Below are positions 7,450 through 17,124 of a stretch of DNA of 41,325 bases, piece by piece. The position numbers and the translations under genes were made by a program. Source of the DNA: an uncultured Mycoplasmatota bacterium (GTDB lineage Bacteria; Bacillota_I; Bacilli_A; RF39; UBA660); assembly GCA_947574085.1 (NCBI GenBank), contig CANPIH010000004.1, positions 1-41,325 on the forward strand, written 5' to 3'. The notes below the pieces were generated by a model that did no database searches, was not told the origin of the DNA, and worked only from the letters and a program-made list of their open reading frames with translations. The first letter of the stretch is position 1. Every line of letters starts with the position of its first letter.

Positions 7450-9315
7450 ATGAAATACGACATTATTGTTGTAGGTGGTGGACATGCTGGATGTGAAGCT
7501 GCCCATATAAGTGCATTTATGGGTAAAAATACTTTACTTATAACTATGAATAAAAAAAACATTGCTGATATGCCCTGTAATCCTTCAATTGGTGGAACAG
7601 CAAAAGGGGTAATTGTTCGTGATATTGATGCTTTAGGTGGCTTAATGGGAAAAGTCGCAGACGAAAGTCATTTTCAAATAAAAATGTTAAATAGTAAAAA
7701 AGGCCCTGCAGTACGTTCCTTACGTTGCCAAGCGGATAAAACAACTTACCCTAAAAATATGTTAAAGAGATTAGAAAGTACCAAAAATCTTACAATTCTT
7801 GAAGCCATGGTAGAGAATATTTTAGTAGAAAATAAAAAAGTAAAAGGTATTGTACTTGCAAATGACAATGAAATATATTGTGACTCACTCATTTTAACAA
7901 CAGGAACTTATTTAAAAAGTAATATATTAAGAGGAACTATAAATATAGAAGAAGGTCCCCATGGGGAAGCTAGAAGCAACTTTTTAAGCGATAATTTAAG
8001 AAAATTGGGATTTACGATTCAACGCTTAAAAACAGGAACACCCCCTCGTATAAAAAAAGAATCAATAGATTTTTCTGTATGTAGCGAAGAATATGGTGAT
8101 ACTACTTTCTTTACTTTTTCTCATGATGATGACCCAAAATACAAAATTGAAGAACAACAAAAATGCTATTTAGTTTATACAAATGAAGTAACCCATCAAA
8201 TAATATTGGATAATTTAGACAAATCTTCTATGTATGGTGGTTATGTTACTGGAGTAGGACCTAGATATTGTCCATCAATTGAAGATAAAATTGTTCGTTT
8301 TAAAGATAAGTTGCGACATCAACTTTTTTTAGAACCAGAAAGTATGTATTACGATGAATGGTATATCCAAGGATTTTCTACAAGTATGCCAGAAGAAGTT
8401 CAAGAAAAGATGGTTCACAGCATAAAAGGGCTTGAAAAAGCAATAATTACAAAATATGCCTATGCTATAGAATACGATGCAATTGATCCCCTACAATTAA
8501 AACCATCTTTGGAAACTAAAATAATAGAAAATTTATTCACTGCAGGACAAATTAATGGTACTAGTGGATATGAAGAAGCTGCAGGGCAAGGATTAATTGC
8601 TGGAATCAACGCCGTACGAAAATTAGACAATAAAGAAGCTTTTGTATTAAAACGAAATGAATCGTATTTAGGAGTTCTTATTGATGACTTAGTAACAAAA
8701 GGAACAAAAGAACCATATAGAATGCTTACATCACGTGCAGAATATCGTCTTTTATTACGTCACGATAACTCTGATTTACGTCTACGTGAATATGGCCATC
8801 AATTAGGAACTCTAACAAGTCAAATGTATGAGAATTATTTAAACCATCTAAAGGAAATAGAAGAATTAAAATCCTTTTTAAAATCAACAAAATTAGAAAT
8901 AAGTGACAAAATAAAAACGTATTTTTCAGAAAAAAATTATTCGATTCCTTTAAATAAAACTTCTTTATTTGAACTTTTAAAAAGACCTGAAATCACAATG
9001 GAATTTTTAGAATCCATTCAAGAAATACCTTTTAATGAAAATTGCAAAGAAATAGTAAGTATAGAAATTAAATATGAAGGTTATATTAAAAAAACGGAAA
9101 AAGAAATAGAACGTATGTTAAAATTAGAAGAAAAACAAATTCCAATTGATATTGATTATAATAAAGTTAAAAATCTAGCCAGTGAAGCTAGACAAAAATT
9201 AGAAACAATTCGTCCTTTATCTATTGGTCAAGCTTCTAGAATTAGTGGAGTAAATCCTGCAGATATTTCAATATTAACCATTTATTTAAAAAAGGAATAT
9301 GGAAAAGATGAATAA
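7450..9315 (+). CDS. mnmG: tRNA uridine-5-carboxymethylaminomethyl modification enzyme MnmG
   Basis: This 621-residue FAD enzyme partners MnmE in U34 modification. The FAD-binding GGGHAGCEAA motif lies at residues 9-18, DMPCNPSIGGTAKG at about 40-53, and the late GQINGTSGYEEAAGQGL signature is present. The C-terminal helical domain ends with ASRISGVNPADISIL. ATG at 7450 is chosen because AGGAAGTG lies 6 nt upstream; the GTG at 7441 is part of that Shine-Dalgarno. Confidence 0.97.
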   Translation: MKYDIIVVGGGHAGCEAAHISAFMGKNTLLITMNKKNIADMPCNPSIGGTAKGVIVRDIDALGGLMGKVADESHFQIKMLNSKKGPAVRSLRCQADKTTYPKNMLKRLESTKNLTILEAMVENILVENKKVKGIVLANDNEIYCDSLILTTGTYLKSNILRGTINIEEGPHGEARSNFLSDNLRKLGFTIQRLKTGTPPRIKKESIDFSVCSEEYGDTTFFTFSHDDDPKYKIEEQQKCYLVYTNEVTHQIILDNLDKSSMYGGYVTGVGPRYCPSIEDKIVRFKDKLRHQLFLEPESMYYDEWYIQGFSTSMPEEVQEKMVHSIKGLEKAIITKYAYAIEYDAIDPLQLKPSLETKIIENLFTAGQINGTSGYEEAAGQGLIAGINAVRKLDNKEAFVLKRNESYLGVLIDDLVTKGTKEPYRMLTSRAEYRLLLRHDNSDLRLREYGHQLGTLTSQMYENYLNHLKEIEELKSFLKSTKLEISDKIKTYFSEKNYSIPLNKTSLFELLKRPEITMEFLESIQEIPFNENCKEIVSIEIKYEGYIKKTEKEIERMLKLEEKQIPIDIDYNKVKNLASEARQKLETIRPLSIGQASRISGVNPADISILTIYLKKEYGKDE

Positions 9316-10021
9316 AGAAGAATTTATACAAGAACTTAAAAATATTTATATAGAAGTTAGCGAAGAGCAGTTAAAACAATTGGAAATATATAAAGATTTT
9401 TTATTAGAGTACAACAAACATACTAATTTAACAGCAATCAAAGAAGAAAAAGAGATATACTTAAAACACTTTTATGATTCTTTAACAATTAGCAATTTTC
9501 TAGAAAAAGAAAAAAGAGTTTTAGATATTGGAACAGGTGCTGGTTTTCCAGGTATGGTTCTGGCTTTATTTCATCCTAATATCAATTTTGTCTTATTGGA
9601 TTCCAACAACAAAAAAACAACATTTTTAAATTTATTAAAAGAAAAACTTAGTTTAAAAAATGTTGAAGTTGTACATGCTCGTGCAGAAAATTACGTAAAA
9701 GAACATTTAGAAGATTTTGATATTGTTACTTCAAGAGCTGTGGCGGAATTAAGGATTTTAGCAGAACTTTCTCTTCCCGCTTTGAAAATAAAAGGAAAAT
9801 TTATACCTCTTAAAGCCAATATAGAAACAGAAATGCCCCTATTTTTGGATGCATTAAAAGAATTAAATGGCCAACTAATTGAGAAAAAAGAATTTCGACT
9901 ACCTATAGAAAATAGTAAAAGATCGCTATTAATTATAGAACATTTTTTTAAAACAAATCCAATTTATCCAAGAAGTTATGACAAAATTCTAAAAAAGCCA
10001 TTGAAAATAAAAAAGAAATAA
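9308..10021 (+). CDS. rsmG: 16S rRNA (guanine-N7)-methyltransferase RsmG
   Basis: This protein of about 237 residues (MNKEEF start) methylates a conserved guanine of 16S rRNA using S-adenosylmethionine. The SAM motif VLDIGTGAGFPGMVLALFHP is clear near residue 73, followed by VTSRAVAEL and PLKA motifs. The start overlaps the mnmG stop (ATGAATAA). An in-frame ATG at 9299 is less likely because it sits only 2 nt after AAGGA. The C-terminus is lysine-rich (KKPLKIKKK). Confidence 0.94.
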   Translation: MNKEEFIQELKNIYIEVSEEQLKQLEIYKDFLLEYNKHTNLTAIKEEKEIYLKHFYDSLTISNFLEKEKRVLDIGTGAGFPGMVLALFHPNINFVLLDSNNKKTTFLNLLKEKLSLKNVEVVHARAENYVKEHLEDFDIVTSRAVAELRILAELSLPALKIKGKFIPLKANIETEMPLFLDALKELNGQLIEKKEFRLPIENSKRSLLIIEHFFKTNPIYPRSYDKILKKPLKIKKK

Positions 10022-10056
10022 GGTATATTAATAATAGGCTAAAGGGGCTGATTAGT

Positions 10057-11730
10057 ATGAATATCGATAAAAATATTCTAGAAGTACCAATTGAGGATAT
10101 TATTCCCAATCGTTTTCAACCAAGACTTGCATTTAACGAAGAGGGAATCAATGAATTGTCTGAATCTATAAAAGAACATGGGATTATTCAACCCCTTGTC
10201 GTAAGAAAATTAGGAGATAAATACGAAATTATTGCAGGAGAACGTCGATACAAAGCTTCTACAATGGCTGGTCTTACGAAAGTTCCAGTAATTATTTCAG
10301 ATATAGATGATAATAAAAGTGCAGAGGTGGCTCTAGTGGAAAATATTCAAAGAAGAAATCTAACCGCAATTGAAGAAGCAAAATCTTATAAAAACTTATT
10401 AGATAGAGGTTATTTAACACAAGAACAATTGGCAAATAAAATGGGTGTTAGTCAAAGTGCTATTGCAAATAAATTACGTCTTTTAAATTTAGACGATGAA
10501 GTACAAGAAGCTTTATTAAATGAAAAAATTTCGGAACGTCATGCAAGATCATTACTTACTTTAGAAGATAAAGAAGATCAAAAAAAATGGCTAAAACGTA
10601 TAATTGAAGAGAGATTGACTGTTAGACAATTAGACATTGAACTTAAAAAATATCAAGAAAATGGTGGAGATGATGAAGAAATTCCATTAGTAGATATTAA
10701 TCCAAATTTAGATGAAATTGTATCCAATGCAGAAGACATACATGTAGAACGTGTTCCTCACGATGTAGCCAGTATGTTAATTCCTGAAGGAGGATTACCT
10801 ATACAAGAGGAAATCATAAAGGAACAAGAAGAAATGGTTAATAAAACACCAAATAAGTTCTTTAATTTTTTAGAAGATGAACAAGCTAATATGAGTGTCC
10901 TTGAACCAGAGGATATTTTAAATACTTTTACAATTCCTAATTTAGATAATGAATTGGAAAATCCTATTCATGAAAATGTAGAACAGAAAAATCGTTTGGA
11001 AGAAGTTTCTCAAGAAATAAATAATGACAGTCCAACAAGTGTTTTTGATTCTATAGAATTGTTAGAAGAATTAAATTTACCTGAAAAAAGAAATGAAGAA
11101 GAAACAAAATCAGAATTGGAATCTATAACTCCTTTAAAAAATGAGTTTCAAACAGAAAATGAAGCTTTAAATACAAATTTTGAAGCACCAATTTTTGATC
11201 AACAGATAAATAATACAGAAGGTTTAGAAGAAAATGATCAGATAAGCGAAATCTCTCCTGTTTTCAAAAAAGAAGAGAAAATAGAAAATCCATTACCATT
11301 TTCTAAAATAGAGGATGAAATTGAGCCAATCGTTCCTCCAATAGAAGAAAAAACTGCTATAAATGCTATAGAACCAACACCTATTTTAGAAGAAAATCAA
11401 GAGTTGAAACCATTTAAGTCCATTTTTTTCACCAATGAGGAAGAAACTCCAGATAATTTAGAGAATCCAACGGTAAATAATATTATAGAAGAAGTAAAAC
11501 CTGTAATAGAAGAAACTATAGTAGATCCTTTAGATAGTATTGTTACTTTAGAACCAGACTATGAACAAAAACAAGAAGAATTAGCTGGTTTGGATTTAAA
11601 AACAGCTATAAATATTGTAAGAGATACAGTATCTGATTTAGAAAAACGTGGATTTATAGTAGAAAGTGAAGAAGCCGATTTAGAAAATACCTATCATATT
11701 GCAATTAATATTGAAAAAAATAAAGAATAA
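10057..11730 (+). CDS. noc: Noc-type ParB-family nucleoid protein with long acidic C-terminal extension
   Basis: A 557-residue ParB/Noc protein, about twice the usual size. The N-terminal CTPase domain has GERRYKA (61-67) and ENIQRRNL (95-102). The helix-turn-helix region spans about 120-165. Four residues that in published work distinguish Noc from ParB site specificity (Q173, K179, N184, R201, Caulobacter numbering) correspond here to Q133, K139, N144 and R161, so Noc-box rather than parS binding is predicted. Residues about 205-505 form an acidic, Glu/Asn/Pro-rich, probably disordered stretch, then a small C-terminal domain (LDLKTAINIVRDTVSDLEKR). The amphipathic N-terminal membrane helix of Bacillus Noc is missing. 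Its position right after rsmG matches noc. No parA is present in the window. Confidence 0.85.
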   Translation: MNIDKNILEVPIEDIIPNRFQPRLAFNEEGINELSESIKEHGIIQPLVVRKLGDKYEIIAGERRYKASTMAGLTKVPVIISDIDDNKSAEVALVENIQRRNLTAIEEAKSYKNLLDRGYLTQEQLANKMGVSQSAIANKLRLLNLDDEVQEALLNEKISERHARSLLTLEDKEDQKKWLKRIIEERLTVRQLDIELKKYQENGGDDEEIPLVDINPNLDEIVSNAEDIHVERVPHDVASMLIPEGGLPIQEEIIKEQEEMVNKTPNKFFNFLEDEQANMSVLEPEDILNTFTIPNLDNELENPIHENVEQKNRLEEVSQEINNDSPTSVFDSIELLEELNLPEKRNEEETKSELESITPLKNEFQTENEALNTNFEAPIFDQQINNTEGLEENDQISEISPVFKKEEKIENPLPFSKIEDEIEPIVPPIEEKTAINAIEPTPILEENQELKPFKSIFFTNEEETPDNLENPTVNNIIEEVKPVIEETIVDPLDSIVTLEPDYEQKQEELAGLDLKTAINIVRDTVSDLEKRGFIVESEEADLENTYHIAINIEKNKE

Positions 11731-11757
11731 AAAGTGTTAGGAAATAATGCTTTTTTT
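11729..11757 (+). terminator. Terminator after noc
   Basis: A 10-bp stem AAAAAGTGTT/AATGCTTTTT (two G-T pairs, 7-nt loop) followed by T residues begins at the noc stop codon. Confidence 0.65.
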
Positions 11758-11777
11758 ATTATTTGAAATAAAAATTA

Positions 11778-11806
11778 TTTTCAAATTATTTCTATTCCAG
11801 TATAAT
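11778..11806 (+). promoter_or_regulatory. Promoter of the MmeI-like gene
   Basis: TATAAT at 11801-11806 with a weak -35 TTTTCA at 11778-11783 (17-bp spacer), 24 bp before the start codon. An imperfect inverted repeat of the TTTGAAATAA/TTATTTTCAAA type covers 11762-11786. Confidence 0.45.
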
Positions 11807-11829
11807 TTAAGAAGTTAAGGAAGTGGAGT

Positions 11830-14595
11830 ATGACAATACAAGAGCAAAAGAAAAGAGCTAAAGAATTTGCAGACTTTTGGAAAGATAAAGGATACGAAAA
11901 AGGACAATCCCAAATATTTTGGACGACTTTATTAGAAAAAGTCTATGGAGTAGAAAATATCGCCGAATTTATAGAATTTGAAGAGCAAGTTCATATAGAT
12001 AAAAATACAGGTTTTATAGATTGTTATATTCCAAGTACTAAAGTATTAATAGAACAAAAATCTCTTGAGAAAGATTTAAGAAAAGCCATACGTGGGTCTG
12101 ATGGTAGTTTATTAAATCCTTTCCAACAAGCCAAGAAATATATTGCAGAATTACCTTTATCAAAACATCCAAAATGGGTAATAACTTGTAATTTTAAATC
12201 ATTTTTAATTTATGACATGAATAATCCTCATAGTGAACCAGAAGAAATATTACTAAAAGACTTACCCAAAGAATACTATCGCTTGAATTTTCTAGTCGAT
12301 ACCAAAAGCGAACATATCAAAAAAGAAGAGGAAATATCGTTTAAAGCAGGAGAATTGGTAGGGAAGTTATATGAAGCCTTTGCTAAACAATACAAAGATA
12401 TAACCAATGAACAATCGGGGAAAGATTTGAATGAATTATGTGTTCGATTGGTATTTTGTTTATATGCTGAGGACGCAGGATTATTTGGAGGTAAAAGTGC
12501 CTTTCATGATTATTTAGTAAAATATGACGACTTAACCATAATGAGAGATAACCTAATTAAATTATTTAAAGTCTTAGACACACCAATCAAAGAAAGAGAC
12601 CCTTATTTAGAAGAAGAACTAAATCGATTTCCTTATGTCAATGGAGGATTATTTTCAAATGAATCTATTGAAATTCCATTATTCACAGAAGAAATAAGAG
12701 ATATTCTTTTAAGTAAAGCAAGTGATGACTTTGACTGGTCAAGTATATCACCGACAATCTTTGGAGCAGTATTTGAATCAACCTTAAATCAAGAAACAAG
12801 AAGAAAAGGAGGAATGCACTACACATCAATTGAAAATATTCATAAAGTAATAGACCCTTTATTCTTAAATGAATTAAGAGAAAAACTAAATGAAGCAGAA
12901 AGCTACAAAAACGAAAAAACAAGAAATCAAAAACTCATGGAGTTTCAAAACTACATATCTAGATTACATTTTTTCGACCCAGCGTGTGGAAGTGGAAACT
13001 TTTTAACTGAAAGCTATCTAAGTTTAAGAAGACTAGAAAACGAAGCATTAGAAGTAATATCAGGTGGCAGAATGATGTTGGATACAGAAGATATTATAAA
13101 AGTGTCTATACAACAGTTCTATGGAATCGAAATCAATGATTTTGCGGTGAAAGTAGCAAAGACAGCTCTATGGATAGCAGAAGCCCAAATGTGGAATGAA
13201 ACAAGAACAATTTTATCCTCAACAAATGAGATAGAAGACTTTTTACCATTAGAAACATATGACAATATAAAAGAAGCTAATGCTTTACGAATGGAATGGG
13301 AAACAGTTTTATCTAAAGAAAAATGTAACTATATTATGGGAAATCCGCCATTTATAGGAGCAAGACTTATGAATGAAGAACAAAAAGAAGAAGTAAATAA
13401 AATATTTAATAGAATAAAAAATAGTGGTAATTTAGATTATGTAAGCTGTTGGTACAAAAAAGCAACAGATTATATGAAAGAAAGCAAAATAGAAACAGCA
13501 CTAGTATCTACAAATAGTATATGTCAAGGAGAACAACCATCTATATTATGGAAAGAACTTCTAAAGCAAGGGGTATTTATCAATTTTGCTTATCGAACAT
13601 TTCGTTGGGATAGTGAAGCTAGTATTAAAGCCCAAGTACATTGCATAATTATAGGATTTAGTTATCAAGAAAGAGAAATAAAAAAAATATATGAAAATGG
13701 AAAAGAAAGAATTATTAAAAATATCAATGGCTATTTAGTAGATGCACCAAATATTTTTATAGAAAGTCGAAATGAACCTTTATGTGATGTTCCTAAAATA
13801 GGGATTGGAAATAAGCCAATAGATAATGGGAATTATTTATTTACAAAAGAAGAGAAAGAAGAATTTATAAAAAAGGAACCTCATTCTAAACAATATTTTA
13901 AAAAATTTTATGGAGCAGAAGAATTTATTAATAATAAAGAAAGATATTGCCTATATTTGGGTGAATGTAATCCAGCTGAATTAAGAAGTATGCCACTAGT
14001 TTTAGATAGAATAAAAAAAGTAAAAGAGTTTCGTTTGCAAAGTAAAAGTGCTGGAACTGTTAAATTAGCAGAAACACCAACTAAATTTCATGTTGAAAAT
14101 ATACCCAAATCCAATTATTTATTAATACCTAGGGTATCATCAGAAAAAAGAAGATATATTCCTATTGGCTATATGAATAAAATTGATTTATGTAGTGATA
14201 GTGTTCATATGACACCAGAGGTTACTATCTATCATTTTGGAATATTAACAAGTAATGTACATATGTCATGGGTAAGAGCAGTTTGTGGAAGATTAAAGTC
14301 GGATTATAGATATTCAAAAGATATTGTGTACAATAATTTTCCATGGCCAAAACCAACGAAAGATCAAAAAGAAAAGATAGAATATACTGCTAAAAAAATA
14401 CTAGAAGCAAGAGAATTATACAAAGAATGCAGTCTTGCAGATTTATATGATGAATTAACCATGCCAATTGAACTTAGAAAAGCCCATCAAGAAAATGATA
14501 AAGCAGTAATGGAGGCTTATGGTTTTGATTGGAAAAAAATGACAGAATCTGATTGTGTCACGAAGCTTTTTGAAATATATAACCAATTCATTTAA
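11830..14595 (+). CDS. MmeI-like single-chain restriction-modification enzyme (type IIL/IIG)
   Basis: This 921-residue protein has MmeI-family length and layout. The N-terminal endonuclease domain has the candidate catalytic residues D64...E75-Q-K77 in IDCYIPSTKVLIEQKS. A helical spacer follows, then an N6-adenine methyltransferase with FDPACGSGNFL (motif I, about 382-393) and GNPPF (motif IV, about 503-507). A target-recognition region and a helical C-terminus complete it. In this family one polypeptide both cuts and methylates, and its recognition domain sets the site for both, so no partner gene is needed; none is seen. It stands alone with its own promoter between noc and a convergent penicillin-binding protein gene, suggesting a horizontally gained defence gene. 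The recognition site cannot be read from sequence. Confidence 0.88.
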   Translation: MTIQEQKKRAKEFADFWKDKGYEKGQSQIFWTTLLEKVYGVENIAEFIEFEEQVHIDKNTGFIDCYIPSTKVLIEQKSLEKDLRKAIRGSDGSLLNPFQQAKKYIAELPLSKHPKWVITCNFKSFLIYDMNNPHSEPEEILLKDLPKEYYRLNFLVDTKSEHIKKEEEISFKAGELVGKLYEAFAKQYKDITNEQSGKDLNELCVRLVFCLYAEDAGLFGGKSAFHDYLVKYDDLTIMRDNLIKLFKVLDTPIKERDPYLEEELNRFPYVNGGLFSNESIEIPLFTEEIRDILLSKASDDFDWSSISPTIFGAVFESTLNQETRRKGGMHYTSIENIHKVIDPLFLNELREKLNEAESYKNEKTRNQKLMEFQNYISRLHFFDPACGSGNFLTESYLSLRRLENEALEVISGGRMMLDTEDIIKVSIQQFYGIEINDFAVKVAKTALWIAEAQMWNETRTILSSTNEIEDFLPLETYDNIKEANALRMEWETVLSKEKCNYIMGNPPFIGARLMNEEQKEEVNKIFNRIKNSGNLDYVSCWYKKATDYMKESKIETALVSTNSICQGEQPSILWKELLKQGVFINFAYRTFRWDSEASIKAQVHCIIIGFSYQEREIKKIYENGKERIIKNINGYLVDAPNIFIESRNEPLCDVPKIGIGNKPIDNGNYLFTKEEKEEFIKKEPHSKQYFKKFYGAEEFINNKERYCLYLGECNPAELRSMPLVLDRIKKVKEFRLQSKSAGTVKLAETPTKFHVENIPKSNYLLIPRVSSEKRRYIPIGYMNKIDLCSDSVHMTPEVTIYHFGILTSNVHMSWVRAVCGRLKSDYRYSKDIVYNNFPWPKPTKDQKEKIEYTAKKILEARELYKECSLADLYDELTMPIELRKAHQENDKAVMEAYGFDWKKMTESDCVTKLFEIYNQFI

Positions 14596-14603
14596 AAAAA
14601 TTT

Positions 14604-16541
14604 TTATTCAGTAGTATTTACATCTGGACTAATAGAATTCCCTTCACTTCCTTTAACGTAGTAAAAAACACTAGCATTACCATTTGTAACAGGATTTCCA
14701 GTAACAGGATCTTGTAAAATTCCAACAATATTAGAAGGTGTTTCATACCAGTTATCTTCATTATCCTTTAAATATTCTTCTATAGTATTGACCCAAATAC
14801 TTTTAGCCCATCTACTTGCTTCGTTGTTTATATTGCTTGCATCATCATATCCAAGCCATACCATTAATAAAGCGTCTTTGTTATAGCCTACTGTCCAATA
14901 ATCTGTTTTGGTAGTTCCAGTTTTTAAAGCGTATTTTTTACTCATTTTACTTGCAATAGATAATGCAGTAGGAGTTGTGTAGCTTTGAAATTTAGCATTG
15001 CTAGTATTGGATAACATTTCATTTAAAATATATACATAGTTTGAATTTAAAACCATTTTCTTTTTATTTTTATGTTCATATAATACGTTTCCATTTAAAT
15101 CTTCTACTCTTTCAATAAAATAATTATCTGTTAAATATCCTCCATTTGCTAAAGTTGTGTAACCATTGGCAAAATGTAGCATTGACATTTCACTAGTACC
15201 TAAAGCAAGAGATGGATTAGCAATTAATTCGTCTTTTATTCCCATTTTTTCAGCTGTTTTTACTAAAGTTTCTTCCCCTAAAAATAAATGTGTCTTTACA
15301 GCATAAATGTTATCAGAGTAAGCAAGTGCAGCTGCCATTGTAATATTTTTATTGGCATAAATATCATTGTAATTATTAGGATGATACGTTTGATTATTAG
15401 CAAAAACAAAATTTGTGGGTTCACTTACAAAAGTAGAAGAAGATGTCATACCATTTTCTAAAGCAGCATAGTATAAAAATGGTTTCATAGTAGATCCAAC
15501 TTGTCTTTTTGCTTGTATTGCACGATTGAATTGAGTTTCAGCATAGTTTGTACCACCTGTCAAAGCTCTAATTGCACCACTTTCAGGATCTACTAAAATG
15601 CTAGCTACTTGTAAATTCTCGTCTTTAATATTTTCAAGAATTTCTTCTTCTAATTTTGTTTGAGCATTTAAATCCAAACTGGTATAAATTTTTAGACTTC
15701 CAGAATCAAGTAAAGAAGATGGAATTCCATTTAATGTTTCCAATTCTTTTAAAACGGCATCTTGATAATACATAAGCATTTGCAAATTATTTGTTTCTCT
15801 TTTCCCATAAATTTCAATGTTGTCTTGAAATAGATTTTTGTAAGTTTCCTCCTCTAATGATCCATTATTTTTCATAGATAAAGCAACAATTTTTGCCCTT
15901 TCTATACATTTGTCGTAATTTTTAATAGGATTGTAATTGCTTGGATTTTTTGGTATACCAGCTAACATTAACGCTTCTTCTAAAGTTAGGTCCTTTGCAT
16001 TTTTATTAAAATAATATTTACTAGCATTTAATACACCATAGTTTCCTGCTCCAAAGTTAATAGTATTTAGGTAACCCTCTAATATTTCATCTTTATCATA
16101 ATGAACCTCTAATTCTAAAGTCAAAAAAGCTTCTTCTATTTTTCTTTTCCATGTTTGATTAAAATCCAAGTACATATTTTTAATATATTGTTGACTAATA
16201 GTAGAAGCTCCTTGAACAATACTTTTATTTTTAATATTTAACATCATAGCTTTTGCAATACGTAAATAATCAAATCCTTGGTGTTTGTAAAAATTTTTAT
16301 CTTCTACACTTATAACTGCATCAATTAAATAAGGAGAAATATCATTTAAATTTACCCATTCGCTACTTCCACTTCCTTGATAAACTAAATTTTCATCTTT
16401 GTCATAGATATACATTTGTCCAATACTGGTAAGTTCTAATTTTGGACTAAAATAAGCATAAGTATATAAACCTGTCATTCCAATAACAAATATTAAAAAT
16501 AAGAAGATTCCAAATTTAATTAAAAAACGTACCTTTCGCAT
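14604..16541 (-). CDS. Class A penicillin-binding protein (PBP1A family)
   Basis: This 645-residue bifunctional enzyme polymerises glycan strands and cross-links peptides in peptidoglycan. An N-terminal membrane anchor (about residues 7-29) is followed by a GT51 transglycosylase domain (SVEDKNFYKHQGFD, QGASTISQQYIKN, RKIEEAFLTLELE). The transpeptidase domain has STMK (nucleophile Ser350), YSDN and KTGTT. ATG at 16541 is chosen since AAAGGTG lies 6 nt upstream; the in-frame GTG at 16550 is inside it. It opposes replication and converges on the MmeI-like gene with only 8 bp between. Confidence 0.94.
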   Translation of the reverse strand: MRKVRFLIKFGIFLFLIFVIGMTGLYTYAYFSPKLELTSIGQMYIYDKDENLVYQGSGSSEWVNLNDISPYLIDAVISVEDKNFYKHQGFDYLRIAKAMMLNIKNKSIVQGASTISQQYIKNMYLDFNQTWKRKIEEAFLTLELEVHYDKDEILEGYLNTINFGAGNYGVLNASKYYFNKNAKDLTLEEALMLAGIPKNPSNYNPIKNYDKCIERAKIVALSMKNNGSLEEETYKNLFQDNIEIYGKRETNNLQMLMYYQDAVLKELETLNGIPSSLLDSGSLKIYTSLDLNAQTKLEEEILENIKDENLQVASILVDPESGAIRALTGGTNYAETQFNRAIQAKRQVGSTMKPFLYYAALENGMTSSSTFVSEPTNFVFANNQTYHPNNYNDIYANKNITMAAALAYSDNIYAVKTHLFLGEETLVKTAEKMGIKDELIANPSLALGTSEMSMLHFANGYTTLANGGYLTDNYFIERVEDLNGNVLYEHKNKKKMVLNSNYVYILNEMLSNTSNAKFQSYTTPTALSIASKMSKKYALKTGTTKTDYWTVGYNKDALLMVWLGYDDASNINNEASRWAKSIWVNTIEEYLKDNEDNWYETPSNIVGILQDPVTGNPVTNGNASVFYYVKGSEGNSISPDVNTTE

Positions 16542-16550
16542 TGTATTCAC

Positions 16551-16660
16551 CTTTTTTTAGTATGATAAAAAGAAGAAAAATTATGCTTTCTTCTAAAAAA
16601 CTGGATTTTTTTCTTCTAGTTTCTTTTTTTATTAATTTTATACTAGTAAAAAAAGAAAAT
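16551..16660 (-). promoter_or_regulatory. Leader of the PBP gene with hairpin
   Basis: On the minus strand the stem AGAAGAAA/TTTCTTCT (16571-16578 and 16587-16594) is followed by TTTTATC, like a weak attenuator about 15-20 nt before the Shine-Dalgarno. Another AGAAGAAA copy lies further upstream and could compete for pairing. Role unproven. Confidence 0.3.
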
Positions 16661-16713
16661 ATTTAGCAAACAAATATAATAAAAATAAAAAATGTATATA
16701 CTAAAAAGTAGAG

Positions 16714-16742
16714 TTGCATACGATTTTTTGCTATGTTATAAT
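16714..16742 (+). promoter_or_regulatory. Promoter of ywiB-argS-rpoE
   Basis: TTGCAT (16714-16719), a 17-bp spacer and TATAAT (16737-16742) with an upstream TG form a strong vegetative promoter 25 bp before ywiB. Confidence 0.8.
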
Positions 16743-16767
16743 GTCCTAGAAAAAAGAGGTTATCTTT

Positions 16768-17124
16768 ATGAAATTTAAAGAATTTACTTGCACCTTTTAC
16801 AAAAATAATTGCGAGGAATATCAAGGAATTTTTAAGAATAAAAGTAAAAATGATAATAAAATAAGTTTTATGATGCTTGATTATGAAACTATCATAGATA
16901 TTGAAGAGAGAAATCTATTAAGAGAAAATGAAAAGTATATTTTTTTTCTAGATATAAAAAATAAAAAATGTAAGTTGGAATTAAAAAAAGAAGAAATAAC
17001 ATTTGATGTTTTGGTAGAAGAAGCAAATATGGAATTAATAAATAACAAAATTATTATAGAATATTTTATAGAAACGGATGAAGCAAGAAAGAAAATTATA
17101 ATAAAAGAAAGCGAGAAAATTTAA
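16768..17124 (+). CDS. ywiB: DUF1934 family protein (YwiB-like)
   Basis: A 118-residue protein with mostly beta-strand character (KFKEFTCTFYKNNCEEYQGIF, then alternating strands with polar turns). Its size, and its place directly upstream of argS and rpoE, match YwiB/DUF1934, a calycin-like beta-barrel family of unknown function in Bacillus. Sequence identity appears low, so position carries much of the assignment. Its stop overlaps the argS start by one base (TAATG). Confidence 0.7.
   Translation: MKFKEFTCTFYKNNCEEYQGIFKNKSKNDNKISFMMLDYETIIDIEERNLLRENEKYIFFLDIKNKKCKLELKKEEITFDVLVEEANMELINNKIIIEYFIETDEARKKIIIKESEKI

Noticed and set aside
13301-13380. Separate restriction subunit expected near the MmeI-like methylase motifs
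   Set aside because: The endonuclease motif is in the same protein's N-terminus and both neighbours are core genes, so a two-gene system is not needed.
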